Source: Bacillota bacterium
GTDB taxonomy: Bacteria; Bacillota; Sulfobacillia; Sulfobacillales; Sulfobacillaceae
NCBI GenBank assembly: GCA_021797825.1
Contig: JAJZZA010000025.1
Span: forward strand, 1-43,337
Reading direction: 5' to 3'
DNA: 43,337 nt
Shown: piece by piece, positions 23,987-34,082 of the stretch
Layout of the letters: each line of letters begins with the position of its first letter
Numbering within the stretch: position 1 is the first letter of the stretch
Notes under the pieces: model-generated
The model's input: the letters and a program-made list of their open reading frames with translations, nothing else
Database searches by the model: none
What the model was told of the DNA's origin: nothing
Translations under genes and position numbers: made by a program

Positions 23987-25219
23987 ATGCGTCAACCATC
24001 AGGCGGTAATCGGATTACATATCAAGATGGCGGGCTAATGGTGCCGGATCGACCGATTATCCCTTTTATTGAAGGCGACGGAATCGGCCCGGACATTTGG
24101 CAGGCGACCCGGCGGGTGGTGGATGCCGCGGTGGCAGCGGCTTATCAGGGCATGCGGAGCCTGGCCTGGTTTGAGGTGCTGGCTGGAGAAAAAGCGTTCC
24201 GCGAAACCGGGCAATGGCTTCCGGACGCCACCCTGGAGGCGTTAAGGGAGTATCGCGTGGGCATCAAAGGGCCGCTGACCACGCCAGTCGGTGGCGGGAT
24301 CCGGAGCTTAAACGTGACCATTCGGCAGGAACTGGATCTGTATGCCTGCGTGCGGCCCGTCCGGTATATTGCCGGGGTGCCGTCGCCGATGCGCGCGCCG
24401 GAAAAAGTCGACATGGTGATCTTTCGGGAGAATACCGAGGATGTCTATTCCGGCATCGAGTGGCCGGCGGGTTCGCCCGAGGCCGGCAAGCTCACGGCGT
24501 TTCTGCGCGAGACCCTGGGAGCCCGGATTGGCGAGCAGGCCGGAATTGGCATTAAGCCAATTACCCGGTTTGGCAGTGAGCGGTTGATTCGCCGGGCCAT
24601 TCGTTACGCGTTGGAGCATGGGCGCAAGTCGGTTACGCTGATGCACAAGGGCAACATCATGAAATATACCGAGGGCGCTTTTCGCGACTACGGCTATGAA
24701 CTGGCCGCACGCGAATTTCCCGCCCAGGTGGTGAGCGAGGAACGGCTCTATCGCGATTTGAACGGTCAGGTGCCGGAGGGACGGATTGTGTTGAAAGACC
24801 GCATTGCCGATATTACTTTTCAACAGGTGCTGTTGCGCCCAAGCGAGTTCGATGTGATTGCCACCACCAACTTGAATGGTGATTACTTATCCGACGCCTT
24901 GGCCGCGCAAGTGGGGGGGATCGGGATGGCTCCCGGCAGTAATATTTCCGACGAGGTCGCGGTCTTTGAGGCCACCCATGGAACCGCTCCCAAGTACGCG
25001 GGCTTGGACATGGTCAATCCCAGTTCGCTGATTCTGTCGGCGGTTATGCTGCTCGAACACATCGGGTGGCGGGAGGCGGCGGCGCGGGTCGACCAATCCC
25101 TAAGAGACACCATCGCGGCCCGCGTGGTGACGTACGATTTGGCCCGGCAGACAGCCGGGGCTACACTCGTTAAGACATCGGAGTTTGCTTCGGCCATGAT
25201 AGAGCGCATGGCCCATTGA
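23987..25219 (+). CDS. icd: isocitrate dehydrogenase (NADP)
   Basis: A 410-residue homodimeric-type isocitrate dehydrogenase. Substrate residues are in the stretch [24 protein letters not shown]-specific positions appear as HGTAPKYAG (Lys-Tyr) and VTYDLAR (Tyr...Arg), matching the E. coli NADP enzyme. It converts isocitrate to 2-oxoglutarate and CO2 and makes NADPH. The ATG at 23987 follows AAAGGTGGTGAGG; a GTG start at 23975 would overlap this ribosome site. First of five central-metabolism genes in a row. Confidence 0.95.
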   Translation: MRQPSGGNRITYQDGGLMVPDRPIIPFIEGDGIGPDIWQATRRVVDAAVAAAYQGMRSLAWFEVLAGEKAFRETGQWLPDATLEALREYRVGIKGPLTTPVGGGIRSLNVTIRQELDLYACVRPVRYIAGVPSPMRAPEKVDMVIFRENTEDVYSGIEWPAGSPEAGKLTAFLRETLGARIGEQAGIGIKPITRFGSERLIRRAIRYALEHGRKSVTLMHKGNIMKYTEGAFRDYGYELAAREFPAQVVSEERLYRDLNGQVPEGRIVLKDRIADITFQQVLLRPSEFDVIATTNLNGDYLSDALAAQVGGIGMAPGSNISDEVAVFEATHGTAPKYAGLDMVNPSSLILSAVMLLEHIGWREAAARVDQSLRDTIAARVVTYDLARQTAGATLVKTSEFASAMIERMAH

Positions 25220-25237
25220 CAAAAGGGGTGGAAAGAG

Positions 25238-26173
25238 ATGTTTCGCCGTTACAAAATTACCGTGATTGGAGCTGGGGCTACCGGGGCGACCACGGCCCAT
25301 CTGCTTGCGCTGAAAGAGATGGGTGACGTGGTGTTGATTGATATTGTCGAGGGCGTACCCCAGGGGCGGGGACTCGACATGTTTGAGTCGGGACCGATTG
25401 AGGAATTTTCCAACACCGTGCTGGGGACCAATGACTATGCGGCCACGGCCGGATCGGATGTCATCGTGGTCACGGCGGGCATGCCCCGCAAGCCTGGCAT
25501 GAGCCGAAACGACCTGCTTAAGATCAATGCGGACATTGTCCACAACGTGGTGCAGCAGGCGACCAAGGTGTCGCCGGACGCCGTCATTGTGGTGCTGACC
25601 AATCCGGCTGACGTGATGGCCTATGTCGCGCAGAAAGCCAGCGGCTTTGGCTACGAGCGGGTGATTGGACAGGCGGGGGTGCTCGACTCGGCGCGATTTC
25701 GCACGTTTTTGGCGGAGGCGCTTGCCGTTTCGCCGCGCGACGTGAGCGCATTTGTGATGGGCGGTCACGGCGACGACATGGTGCCGCTGGTGCGCTACTC
25801 GTACGCGGGCGGAATTCCGGTGGAAAAACTGCTGCCCCAGGAGACGCTGGAGGCGATTGTGCAACGGACCCGAACCGGCGGCGGGGAAATTCTGAGTCTG
25901 GAAAAGGCATCCGCCTACTATGCGCCGGCCTCCTCGCTGGCTGCAATGGTCAAGGCGGTCCTTTTTGACGAGCGGCGGATTCTGCCCGTCATCGCCTACC
26001 TGCGGGGAGAATATGGGCAGGAGGACATTTACGTGGGCGTGCCGGCGGTGGTCGGCGGCAACGGCATTGAACGCGTGCTGGAGGTGGAGTTTTCCCCGGA
26101 GGAAGCGGCCGCATTTAAACGCTCGGTGCAATCGGTCCGGGAGCCGCTGTCCCTGCTAGGCCTCGATCAATAG
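25238..26173 (+). CDS. mdh: malate dehydrogenase (LDH-like type)
   Basis: A 311-residue NAD-dependent malate dehydrogenase of the lactate-dehydrogenase-like group. The Rossmann loop is GAGATGATTA. The active-site loop TAGMPRKPGMSR has the Arg that selects oxaloacetate over pyruvate. NPADVMAYV, the catalytic Asp-Arg pair in GVLDSARFR, and the His in GGHGDDMVPL complete the set. An acidic residue after the second beta strand (LIDIVEG) fits NAD. It is 18 nt after icd and 10 nt before the malic enzyme gene. Confidence 0.95.
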   Translation: MFRRYKITVIGAGATGATTAHLLALKEMGDVVLIDIVEGVPQGRGLDMFESGPIEEFSNTVLGTNDYAATAGSDVIVVTAGMPRKPGMSRNDLLKINADIVHNVVQQATKVSPDAVIVVLTNPADVMAYVAQKASGFGYERVIGQAGVLDSARFRTFLAEALAVSPRDVSAFVMGGHGDDMVPLVRYSYAGGIPVEKLLPQETLEAIVQRTRTGGGEILSLEKASAYYAPASSLAAMVKAVLFDERRILPVIAYLRGEYGQEDIYVGVPAVVGGNGIERVLEVEFSPEEAAAFKRSVQSVREPLSLLGLDQ

Positions 26174-26183
26174 GAGGCGTGGC

Positions 26184-27449
26184 ATGGAGAGTCGGGATCG
26201 CGCACTTCGGTACCATGAGGAGAACCGGGGGAAAATCCAGATTATCAGCAAGGTGCGGGTGCGCGACCAGGCCGATTTGTCACTGGCTTATACCCCGGGA
26301 GTAGCCGAACCGTGCCGGGAGATTCACCGCGACCGGCAACTGGTCAACCGTTATACCAACCGGGCCAACCTGGTGGCGATTGTGACCGACGGCAGTGCCG
26401 TGCTGGGGTTGGGAGACATCGGACCGGAAGCGGGTCTGCCGGTGATGGAAGGGAAGGCGATTCTATTTAAAATGTTTGGCGGGGTCGACGCGTTTCCGAT
26501 TTGCCTGGACACGCAGGATCCCGCAAAGATCGTGGAGGTTGTGCGCCTGCTGCAACCGTCCTTCGGCGGCGTCAATCTGGAAGACGTGGCGGCGCCCCGG
26601 GCTTTTGAGATTGAAGCCCGGCTAAAGGAGACCCTGGCGGTGCCGGTGTTCAATGACGACCAGCATGGTACGGCGGCGGTGGTGGGAGGAGCGTTGCTCA
26701 ATGCCCTGCGGCATACCGGTCGGCGACTGGAAGAGGTGCGCATTGTCTTTAACGGCGCGGGGGCGGCGGCCATCGCGACCACCCGCCTGTTGTTTGAACT
26801 CGGCGCCCGCGACATCTCGCTGGTCGACCGCCACGGTCTGATCTACGAGGGACGGGACGGGGAGATGAATCCCTATAAAGCCGACATTGCACGGATGACC
26901 AATCTCGAGCGGCGGCGAGGCGATCTGGCCGCCGCTTTAAACGGGGCCGATGTGTTCATTGGTGTATCGGTGGCGGGAGCCCTGACGATGGAGATGATGC
27001 GCGGCATGAAGGCGGGCGGCATCGTGTTTGCCTTGGCCAATCCGGTGCCGGAGATCTGGCCGGTGCATGCCTTGGAGATGGGGGCGCGGGTGGTGGGCAC
27101 CGGCCGCTGCGATTTTCCCAATCAAATCAATAACGTGTTGGGATTCCCCGGGATTTTCCGGGGAGCGCTGGACGTCGGCGCGACGGACATCAACTTGGCG
27201 ATGCGGGTCGCGGCGGCCCGGGCCTTGGCGGGTCTGATTCCGGAAGCAGAGTTGCGGGATGACTACGTCGTGGCCAACGTGTTGGACCGCCGGGTGGCCC
27301 CCGCGGTGGCCGCGGCGGTTGCCCAGGCCGCTCATCAAACCGGCGTGGCGACGGTGAACGTGAGCCCGGATTGGGTGGCAGAGCATTGCCGGGCACTGGT
27401 CAGCGAAATATGGGGTCCGGAAGATAACGGCCGGGAAGGAGCCGAATAA
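26184..27449 (+). CDS. malic enzyme (NAD(P)-dependent, bacterial short type)
   Basis: A 421-residue malic enzyme. The catalytic Tyr is in LAYTPGVAEPC and the Lys region is in VMEGKAILFK. The divalent-metal site is in NLEDVAAPRAFEIE and VFNDDQHGTA, and the nucleotide-binding motif is FNGAGAAAIA. It decarboxylates malate to pyruvate and reduces NAD(P). Cofactor preference is not certain from sequence. Its stop codon overlaps the sucC start (ATG at 27449), and the ATG follows AGGAGGCGTGGC. With mdh and icd it ties the C4 pool to pyruvate supply. Confidence 0.93.
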   Translation: MESRDRALRYHEENRGKIQIISKVRVRDQADLSLAYTPGVAEPCREIHRDRQLVNRYTNRANLVAIVTDGSAVLGLGDIGPEAGLPVMEGKAILFKMFGGVDAFPICLDTQDPAKIVEVVRLLQPSFGGVNLEDVAAPRAFEIEARLKETLAVPVFNDDQHGTAAVVGGALLNALRHTGRRLEEVRIVFNGAGAAAIATTRLLFELGARDISLVDRHGLIYEGRDGEMNPYKADIARMTNLERRRGDLAAALNGADVFIGVSVAGALTMEMMRGMKAGGIVFALANPVPEIWPVHALEMGARVVGTGRCDFPNQINNVLGFPGIFRGALDVGATDINLAMRVAAARALAGLIPEAELRDDYVVANVLDRRVAPAVAAAVAQAAHQTGVATVNVSPDWVAEHCRALVSEIWGPEDNGREGAE

Positions 27450-28561
27450 TGAAGCAGTATGAGTATGTGGCTAAACAAGCCCTCGCGGCGGTCGGCATTC
27501 CAATTCCCGCCGGACGCGTGGTGCGCACCGCTGACGACGCGGCAGCTGCGGTGAGGGAGATTGGTCCGGCGGCGCTCAAAGCGCAGGTGTTGGTGGGGGG
27601 ACGCGGCAAGGCCGGGGGGATCCGGTTTGCCCAGAGCCCCGAGGAGGCACGCGCGGTGGCCGCCGCCATGTTGGGGATGGACTTGAAAGGTTATCGGGTG
27701 CAGACGCTCTACGCCGAGGCCAAACTGGCGATTGACCAAGAGCTTTATGTGTCGGTGACCACCGACCGCAACCGCAAGGTGCCCTTAATCATGGCTTCGA
27801 CGGCGGGTGGCGTGGAGATCGAAGAGGTAGCCGACGAGTCGATCGTGCGCCGGCACGTTGATCCCAGGGTGGGGGTTCTCCCCTATGCCGGACGCGAATT
27901 GGCCGCCGATCTCGGTCTCGAGGGCACGCTGGCCCGGGAATTCGCCGACTTGGTGGTGAAACTCTACCAGTTGTACCAATCGCATGATGCGGAGCTGGTG
28001 GAGATCAATCCGTTGACCGTGGTCGGCGGGCACTTGGTGGCGGCCGATGCGCGTCTTAACATTGACGACAGCGCGTTGTTTCGCCATCGTGAGGTGGAGC
28101 CGATTGACGAAGGCTCGGTGTTGGAGCAAAAAGTGCATGCCATCGGATTGGCCTATGTAGAGCTGGATGGGGACATTGCCATCATGGCCAACGGAGCCGG
28201 CATGGCCATGGCCACCGTGGATGCGATTCAGCATTTTGGCGGACGGCCCGCCAACTTTCTCGACGCAGGCGGCGGGGCCTCGGTGGGGCCCACTGCGCAA
28301 GCTTTGGATGTGTTGGTGTCGATGAAGCCGAAGGTCATTTTTATCAACATTTTTGGGGGGATTACCCGGTGTGATGATGTCGCGCGGGCGATCTTGCAGG
28401 TCAAACGGACGACCGGCATCCCGGTGCCGCTGGTGGTTCGGCTGGTGGGCACCAACGAGCGCGAGGGTGTGGCGTTGCTGGAGGCGGAGGCGATTTCGGC
28501 CTACTCGGAAATGGCCCCCGCCGCGGAACGGGCCGTGCAATTGGCCGGGGAGGGGCGGTAG
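27449..28561 (+). CDS. sucC: succinyl-CoA synthetase beta subunit
   Basis: A 370-residue ATP-grasp subunit. The N-terminal ATP-grasp has [16 protein letters not shown] and VEINPLTVV. The C-terminal CoA-ligase part has [13 protein letters not shown] and [15 protein letters not shown]. It catalyses nucleotide-driven interconversion of succinate and succinyl-CoA together with SucD. Its length is a little below the E. coli protein (388), but all core motifs are present. It overlaps the malic enzyme stop codon by one base and is 5 nt before sucD. Confidence 0.95.
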   Translation: MKQYEYVAKQALAAVGIPIPAGRVVRTADDAAAAVREIGPAALKAQVLVGGRGKAGGIRFAQSPEEARAVAAAMLGMDLKGYRVQTLYAEAKLAIDQELYVSVTTDRNRKVPLIMASTAGGVEIEEVADESIVRRHVDPRVGVLPYAGRELAADLGLEGTLAREFADLVVKLYQLYQSHDAELVEINPLTVVGGHLVAADARLNIDDSALFRHREVEPIDEGSVLEQKVHAIGLAYVELDGDIAIMANGAGMAMATVDAIQHFGGRPANFLDAGGGASVGPTAQALDVLVSMKPKVIFINIFGGITRCDDVARAILQVKRTTGIPVPLVVRLVGTNEREGVALLEAEAISAYSEMAPAAERAVQLAGEGR

Positions 28562-28566
28562 CAGCC

Positions 28567-29439
28567 ATGGCGATCCTATTGACGCGGGAAACCAAGATTA
28601 TCGTACAGGGGGCCACCGGCAACCAAGGAGCCTTCCACACCCGGCAAATGCTGGCCTACGGGGCCCAAGTGACGGCAGGCGTCTCGCCCGGCAAAGGCGG
28701 GCAGACGGTGCACAATGTGCCGGTGTTCGACACGGTGCGGGACGCCGTCGCCCAAACCGGAGCGAGTGCGTCCATCGTGTTCGTGCCGGCGCCATTTGCC
28801 AAGGACGCGGCGCTGGAGGCGATGGAGAACGGCATTCGGCTGTTGGTCATGATTCCCGAGCACATTCCGGTGCAGGACACGGTCGAGATTGTCACTCGCG
28901 CAGAGGACTTGGGGGTGTCGGTGATTGGACCCAACACCTTCGGGATCATCTCTCCCGGTGAGGGCACCAAGATGGGGATCATGCCCAACCATATCTACGC
29001 GCCGGGACCGGTTGGGGTGGTCGCCCGCTCCGGCACGTTGAGCTACGAAATAGCCTTTAGCCTGACCAACGCCGGATTGGGTCAAACCACCGTGGTGGGA
29101 ATGGGGGGCGATCCGGTAGTCGGACAAACCTTTATCTCGGTCCTCAAACACTTCCAAGAAGACCCTGCGACACAGGCCGTGGTCATGGTGGGTGAAATTG
29201 GCGGCAGTGCCGAGGAGGAGGCCGCCGAGTACATCAAGGCGGCCTTTGCCAAACCGGTCGTGGCCTATCTGGCGGGCCGGGCGGCCCCTCCCGGGAAACG
29301 GATGGGCCACGCCGGGGCGATAATCGAACGGGGTCGGGGAACTTTGGAGAGCAAGGAACAGGCGTTGACCCAAGCCGGGGCGCGAGTGGTGACGATGCCC
29401 TGGGAAGTGGCGGAGGCCGTGGGCACGATGCTCTCGTAG
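28567..29439 (+). CDS. sucD: succinyl-CoA synthetase alpha subunit
   Basis: A 290-residue CoA-binding subunit with [13 protein letters not shown] in the CoA-binding domain, [11 protein letters not shown], and the phosphohistidine loop GHAGAI with His248. Partner of SucC in the TCA cycle. Last gene of the icd-mdh-malic enzyme-sucC-sucD block. A hairpin without a U-tract follows at 29462-29490. Confidence 0.95.
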   Translation: MAILLTRETKIIVQGATGNQGAFHTRQMLAYGAQVTAGVSPGKGGQTVHNVPVFDTVRDAVAQTGASASIVFVPAPFAKDAALEAMENGIRLLVMIPEHIPVQDTVEIVTRAEDLGVSVIGPNTFGIISPGEGTKMGIMPNHIYAPGPVGVVARSGTLSYEIAFSLTNAGLGQTTVVGMGGDPVVGQTFISVLKHFQEDPATQAVVMVGEIGGSAEEEAAEYIKAAFAKPVVAYLAGRAAPPGKRMGHAGAIIERGRGTLESKEQALTQAGARVVTMPWEVAEAVGTMLS

Positions 29440-29461
29440 CGGGGAGCGCAGAATGGCCAAA

Positions 29462-29490
29462 GGACCAGGGTGCGCAGGCGGCCCTGGTCC
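29462..29490 (+). terminator. hairpin after sucD
   Basis: A perfect 9-bp stem (GGACCAGGG and CCCTGGTCC) with an 11-base loop starts 22 nt after the sucD stop codon. There is no run of T after it, so it may end transcription only weakly or with Rho. Confidence 0.4.
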
Positions 29491-29547
29491 CGTCGGCACG
29501 GGGCAGGCATTTCACAAAAAAATCCGCTGTGCGAAAGCGGTTAAGCC

Positions 29548-29562
29548 ATGCTATGATAGCAT
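29548..29562. promoter_or_regulatory. perfect 7-1-7 palindrome upstream of hemA
   Basis: ATGCTAT, one G, then ATAGCAT forms a perfect 15-bp dyad 78 nt before the hemA start. The 7-1-7 layout is that of Fur/PerR-family operators, although the bases differ from the PerR consensus TTATAAT-N-ATTATAA. It overlaps a possible -10 element (TATGAT, 29553-29558). Confidence 0.5.
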
Positions 29563-29639
29563 CGGTACAAAGGAATTTTACCGTGGTTTTCATAAGGCAG
29601 CCGTGCGGTGGACACAATTCCATTTGAGGTGGCATCACA

Positions 29640-30941
29640 ATGCGGTTTCAGGTGGTTGGATTGAATCACACGAATTCACCGTTGGACATCCGGGAGAAGG
29701 TGAGTCTGCCGCCTGACCTGCTGGCGGAGGCGTACGATGATGCCCACGGGTTGGTGCATCATCAAGGCCTGGTTATCGTATCGACATGCCACCGAACGGA
29801 AATTTACGTGGCGGGCGCTGTCCCCCTGGGGGATGTGTTGGCCTGGTGGGAACGTGTGGTCGGGGTAGACCGGGGCGACTTCTCGGACTACCTGTACTGG
29901 TACCAAGACGACCAGGCGGTCTCCCATCTATTGCGGGTAGCCACGGGGCTGGATTCGATGGTGTTGGGAGAAACCCAGATTCTCGGACAAATTAAGGATG
30001 CCTATCAAATAGCCCACGGATTGGGCAAAGCCGGCCGGCTGCACCGGATTTTTGATTATGCGCTGAGGACCGGCAAGCGCGCCCACTCGGAAACCGGCAT
30101 CAGCCATAATGCGTTGTCGATGGGCCATGCGGTGGTGGAACTGGCTCGCAATGTGTTCGGCGACATGCACAATCTGACAGCCCTGGTGATGGGAACCGGA
30201 GACATGGGCACGCTGGTGGCTCGCTACCTGGCCAGCGCGGGATTGGGGCGTTTGTTGGTAACCAACCGGACGCGGTCCAAGGCCGTGGCGCTGGCCGAAA
30301 AACTCGGCGGGCAAGTCATCGAGTTTGGGAGCTTGGAGGAGGCGTTGCGCCAATCCGATATCATTGTTTCTTCAACCAGCGCACGGGGTCTGGTGTTGTC
30401 GTACGAGATGGCCCGGTCCGCGTGGCGGGGGCAGGGTCAGCGCCTCCGCTTTCTGTTCGATATGGCGGTTCCGCGGGATATCGACCCGCGGATTATGTCG
30501 TTGGGCGCCGGGTTGTTTCTTTATGATGTGGATGACGTCAAAACCATCGTTCGGGCCAACTTGGCCCAACGCCAACGGGAAGTGACGAAAGTGGAGCGGA
30601 TAATTCGGGAGGAACAGGACGATCTGACCGAAGAGTTGGGCGCCAGCCGAGTCGGTCCGGTGATTCAAAGACTGCGGGAAAAGGCCGAGTTGATCCGGCA
30701 GACCGAACTCGACAAGGCGCTGCATCGCCTGCCCAATCTGTCGGAAGCGGAGCGTACGGTGATCTCCGAGACGACGCGCCTGATCCTCAACAAGTTCTTG
30801 AATGATGCCATGGTCAGCATGCGGCAGTGGGGCGGGGACGACGCCAAAACGTCCTATATTGACGCCATTCGCGACCTGTTCCAGCTGGAAGACGGTACAA
30901 CCGGCGAGTTCGGGCGGGATCTGGCCGTAGAAGGCGAATAA
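29640..30941 (+). CDS. hemA: glutamyl-tRNA reductase
   Basis: A 433-residue glutamyl-tRNA reductase, which reduces Glu-tRNA(Glu) to glutamate-1-semialdehyde in the C5 haem pathway. The catalytic cysteine is Cys50 in VSTCHRTEIY. Also visible are GETQILGQIKDAY, the NADPH-binding VMGTGDMGTL and a C-terminal dimerisation helix region. The start ATG follows GAGGTGG at seven bases. First gene of hemA-hemX-hemC-hemD-hemB. A palindrome upstream may be its operator. hemL, which usually ends this operon in Bacillus, is not present. Confidence 0.95.
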   Translation: MRFQVVGLNHTNSPLDIREKVSLPPDLLAEAYDDAHGLVHHQGLVIVSTCHRTEIYVAGAVPLGDVLAWWERVVGVDRGDFSDYLYWYQDDQAVSHLLRVATGLDSMVLGETQILGQIKDAYQIAHGLGKAGRLHRIFDYALRTGKRAHSETGISHNALSMGHAVVELARNVFGDMHNLTALVMGTGDMGTLVARYLASAGLGRLLVTNRTRSKAVALAEKLGGQVIEFGSLEEALRQSDIIVSSTSARGLVLSYEMARSAWRGQGQRLRFLFDMAVPRDIDPRIMSLGAGLFLYDVDDVKTIVRANLAQRQREVTKVERIIREEQDDLTEELGASRVGPVIQRLREKAELIRQTELDKALHRLPNLSEAERTVISETTRLILNKFLNDAMVSMRQWGGDDAKTSYIDAIRDLFQLEDGTTGEFGRDLAVEGE

Positions 30942-30964
30942 ATCGCGACATTACGGAGGCGACT

Positions 30965-31777
30965 GTGGGGGCCGTTCTGATTTCGGTCGCGCTGTTGGGG
31001 TATTTCGCGGCTTCCGTGTTATACGTGGCCGGACTCTACGACCGCCAGTGGGAAAAATGGGCCAATATCGGGATGTTGGCGGGATTTGCCAGTCAAACCG
31101 CGTGGCTTATCGGGGTGTCATGGACAACCCGGGCTTTCCCGGCCCTAACCTTATATGAGTGGGTCGCTTTTTTTGTCTGGCTGACGGTCGGTTTATACGT
31201 AATCGGATGGCGTCGTCTCTTCCCGCGCCACGTCGGGGGATTTTTGTTTCCCATTCTGTTTGTGGTCTGGCTCTTGAGCCAAACCTTGTCGCAACGGGTG
31301 GGAACCGTGCCCGCCTCATTGACCGCGCCCTGGCTGGGCGTGCATATTGTGTTGGCCACGGCCGGTTACGTGGCGTTTTTGTTCTCCGCGGTCTTTGGCA
31401 TCATGTATATTGAAAAGGAACGGGAATTAAAAGAGAAACGGGCGCGCCTGTTCTATTACCAGTTGCCGCCGCTTGACCTGATGGATGTCTACGGCGCCCG
31501 CTTGATTATGGTGGGAGTGCCGTTGCTGGCGGCAGCCATGGTTATGGGAGCGGTATGGGCTAAAACGGCGTGGGGCAGCTATTGGTCATGGAACGCGAAA
31601 GAGTTGTGGAGTCTGATCACCTTGGCGGTCTATCTTGGGTACTTGCTGGCACGATGGTTCGGGGGGTGGCGCGGACATCGCGCGGCGGTACTGGCCATGA
31701 GCGCGTTTTTGCTGGTGCTGGTCAACATCTTTGCGGTTAATCTGCTGTTTCATGGCGTGCACGACTATAATTTCTGA
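30965..31777 (+). CDS. hemX: HemX/CcsA-family membrane protein
   Basis: A 270-residue protein with about eight membrane helices and the tryptophan-rich haem-handling motif WGSYWSWNAKELWSLI near residues 200-220, typical of the CcsA/ResC/HemX family. In Bacillus HemX lies after hemA and lowers HemA levels; relatives handle haem in cytochrome c assembly. Position after hemA favours HemX, but a cytochrome c maturation role cannot be excluded. The start is a GTG at 30965 with ACGGAGGCGACT upstream. Confidence 0.85.
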   Translation: MGAVLISVALLGYFAASVLYVAGLYDRQWEKWANIGMLAGFASQTAWLIGVSWTTRAFPALTLYEWVAFFVWLTVGLYVIGWRRLFPRHVGGFLFPILFVVWLLSQTLSQRVGTVPASLTAPWLGVHIVLATAGYVAFLFSAVFGIMYIEKERELKEKRARLFYYQLPPLDLMDVYGARLIMVGVPLLAAAMVMGAVWAKTAWGSYWSWNAKELWSLITLAVYLGYLLARWFGGWRGHRAAVLAMSAFLLVLVNIFAVNLLFHGVHDYNF

Positions 31778-31795
31778 ACCGAAGGGGATGCGAGG

Positions 31796-32716
31796 GTGGA
31801 GGATGTCCTTCGAATCGGCACGCGAGCCAGTGATTTGGCGATGGCGCAGGCCCGGCAGGTGGCGCTCGCTTTGAGCGAGGCTGGCTACCGGACCGAAATC
31901 GTGCCCATGGTGACCAAGGGCGACCAGATATTGGACCGGGCCCTCGACCAGATTAGCGGCAAGGGACTTTTCACCACGGAACTGGAAACGGCGCTGTTCG
32001 ATGGCCGGGTGGATGTCGCGGTGCATTCGTTAAAGGACCTTCCCACGCAACCGGTGCCCGGGCTAATGGTGGCCGCTTACGCGCTGGCGGAGGATGGCCG
32101 GGATGTGCTCGTGGCCGATGGTGGCACGGTTTTGGCTAAACTGCCGGCGGGCGCCCCGATCGGCACGTCCAGTCTGCGGCGCACGGCCTTTTTGCGGAGT
32201 CTGCGACCGGATTTGGAGGTGGTGCCGGTGCGGGGCAATCTGAAAACCCGACTTGCTAAATGGCAGGCCCGGGAGGTATTCGGATTGGTGCTGGCGGCGG
32301 CGGGAATTCACCGCCTGGGCCTCCAGCAGGTGATAGCCGAGTACCTCTCTCCCCACGAATTCGTGCCGTCTCCCGGACAGGGCATTCTGGCGGTTGAGAC
32401 CCGTGCCGACGATTCTGCGGCCGGTGCGCTGGCGGCGCGCCTGGACGACGCGGGATTGCGGCTGCGGGCGGTGGTGGAACGGACGGTGCTGGCCACCCTG
32501 GGCGGAGGATGCCAAATCCCGCTGGGGGTTTGGGCCGAAGTCCGGGGAGGAGAGATTGCGGTGACGGCACGGGTGATGGCGTTAGATGGGCAGCGGGGCA
32601 TTGTGGTGACTGACCGGGCGGGCGCGGAGGCGGCCGAGCGGTTGGGGATGCGCGTGGGCCGCCAGTTGTTGGCGGCTGGCGCAGAACGTTTTATCACCGG
32701 GGTCTCGCAGCCATGA
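31796..32716 (+). CDS. hemC: hydroxymethylbilane synthase (porphobilinogen deaminase)
   Basis: A 306-residue enzyme that joins four porphobilinogens into hydroxymethylbilane. The motifs KDLPTQ, IGTSSLRR, VRGNLKTRL and PGQGILAVE are present, and Cys239 in GGGCQIPLGV holds the dipyrromethane cofactor. The start is a GTG at 31796, 18 nt after hemX. Its stop overlaps the next gene by 4 nt (ATGA), so hemC and hemD are coupled. Confidence 0.95.
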   Translation: MEDVLRIGTRASDLAMAQARQVALALSEAGYRTEIVPMVTKGDQILDRALDQISGKGLFTTELETALFDGRVDVAVHSLKDLPTQPVPGLMVAAYALAEDGRDVLVADGGTVLAKLPAGAPIGTSSLRRTAFLRSLRPDLEVVPVRGNLKTRLAKWQAREVFGLVLAAAGIHRLGLQQVIAEYLSPHEFVPSPGQGILAVETRADDSAAGALAARLDDAGLRLRAVVERTVLATLGGGCQIPLGVWAEVRGGEIAVTARVMALDGQRGIVVTDRAGAEAAERLGMRVGRQLLAAGAERFITGVSQP

Positions 32717-34080
32717 GCGGCACAGTTTATGTAATCGGGGCCGGTCCGGGGGAAAGCCGCTATCTTACGCGCCAGGCCCTGGAGGCGTTGGAGCGGTCGG
32801 AAGTGGTTTGGTATCCCGCCGAACTCGCCGGGCTCGCCCGCGATCTGGCCCCCGAGATTGCTTCCACCTGGCGTGTGGCGGAACCTGGCAGCTTAGCGGA
32901 GCAAATCTGGGCGCACGCCTCCCCTCCTGCGGGCGGTGTCGCCGTGCTGGTGCCGGGGACACCCGCTTTTTCCCCGGAGGCGGCTGCGGTCATCACCCGG
33001 CTGGTGGCGAAGGATTGGGAGTTTGAGGTGATTTCGGGGATCCCGCCCTGGGTGGCGGCTTTGGATCAGCTGGGCGTGGTCACGCGCCAAGCCGGGGTGG
33101 TGGATCTCGCCTGGGGTGAGGGCTGCCGAGCCAGATTTGGCTCCGGAGCCGCCTTGGCCCCAACCGCCGAAGACCCAGGCGGCCTCTGGATAGAACGGCC
33201 AGGCCTGGTCGGTCAAACCCTCTCCCATCGTCCGCTGGTTGCGGGCGCGGCATTGCAGGTGCTGCCGGAAGAGGTTCCGCACGTGGCCTGGTGCCGGCCC
33301 AAAGCCCTATCCGGGCGCGTGGTGATGTTGTTGCGGGCTGGGAGCAAGACGGTGCAGATGCGGAGATGGCTCGACGATTTGGGTGCGCAAACGCTATTGG
33401 CGCCGGTTTCCGTCATCAGCGATCCCGATAGCTGGCAAGAACTGGACCGTGCCCTCGATCGGGTGGATCGGTATGGGTGGTTGGTGTTGACCAGCGGCGA
33501 GGCGGTCCGCCGGTTCTTTCGACGCATGCGCAGCCGGAACATCGATATTCGCCGACTGCGCGCCCGGGTGGCGGCGGTCGGCCCCGAAACGGTTGCGGAA
33601 TTGCGCCAGTATGGCGTGCGGGAAGATCTGGTGCCACCCGAGACCCATAGTCAGGAAGGCCTGATCACGGCGTTTCAAGCGGTGGCCTTGCTGGGGGAGG
33701 CGGTGCTGATGCCAGGCGGGTCGTTAAACCGTCCCGATTTGGCTCGTGCGCTGCGGGCTCAGGGCGCGCTGGTGGACGTGGCGGAGGTGTATCAAAACCG
33801 TTCGGTTCCCTTGTCGGACGAGGTCCGGGCGCTGCTTCGCAGCGGGCGGATCGATGCCGTGTTGTATCTGGCATCGTCGGCGGTGGAGGGTTTGATGGCG
33901 CAACTGGACGAGGACGAACGGAATCAGGTGCGCCGCACGGCCGCGTTCAGCATTGGCCCGCTGACCAGCCGCACGTTGGAGCGATTGGGGATCCCGGTGG
34001 CGGGGGAGCCGCCGCGACCGTCGATGAAATCCCTGGTCGAGGTCATGACCACCTATTTTTCCAAAGAGCGGAGCGTGTAA
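32713..34080 (+). CDS. hemD: tetrapyrrole-methylase-like domain fused to uroporphyrinogen-III synthase
   Basis: A 455-residue two-domain protein. Residues 1 to about 195 resemble the CobA/YabN methylase fold ([46 protein letters not shown]). The catalytic GDP and GIPLTHR-like motifs of uroporphyrinogen methylases are changed or missing. Residues from about 200 form a HemD domain ([35 protein letters not shown]) that closes and isomerises hydroxymethylbilane to uroporphyrinogen III. The N-terminal domain may be inactive or have another use. It overlaps hemC by 4 nt and ends 2 nt before hemB. Confidence 0.85.
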   Translation: MSGTVYVIGAGPGESRYLTRQALEALERSEVVWYPAELAGLARDLAPEIASTWRVAEPGSLAEQIWAHASPPAGGVAVLVPGTPAFSPEAAAVITRLVAKDWEFEVISGIPPWVAALDQLGVVTRQAGVVDLAWGEGCRARFGSGAALAPTAEDPGGLWIERPGLVGQTLSHRPLVAGAALQVLPEEVPHVAWCRPKALSGRVVMLLRAGSKTVQMRRWLDDLGAQTLLAPVSVISDPDSWQELDRALDRVDRYGWLVLTSGEAVRRFFRRMRSRNIDIRRLRARVAAVGPETVAELRQYGVREDLVPPETHSQEGLITAFQAVALLGEAVLMPGGSLNRPDLARALRAQGALVDVAEVYQNRSVPLSDEVRALLRSGRIDAVLYLASSAVEGLMAQLDEDERNQVRRTAAFSIGPLTSRTLERLGIPVAGEPPRPSMKSLVEVMTTYFSKERSV

Positions 34081-34082
34081 AG

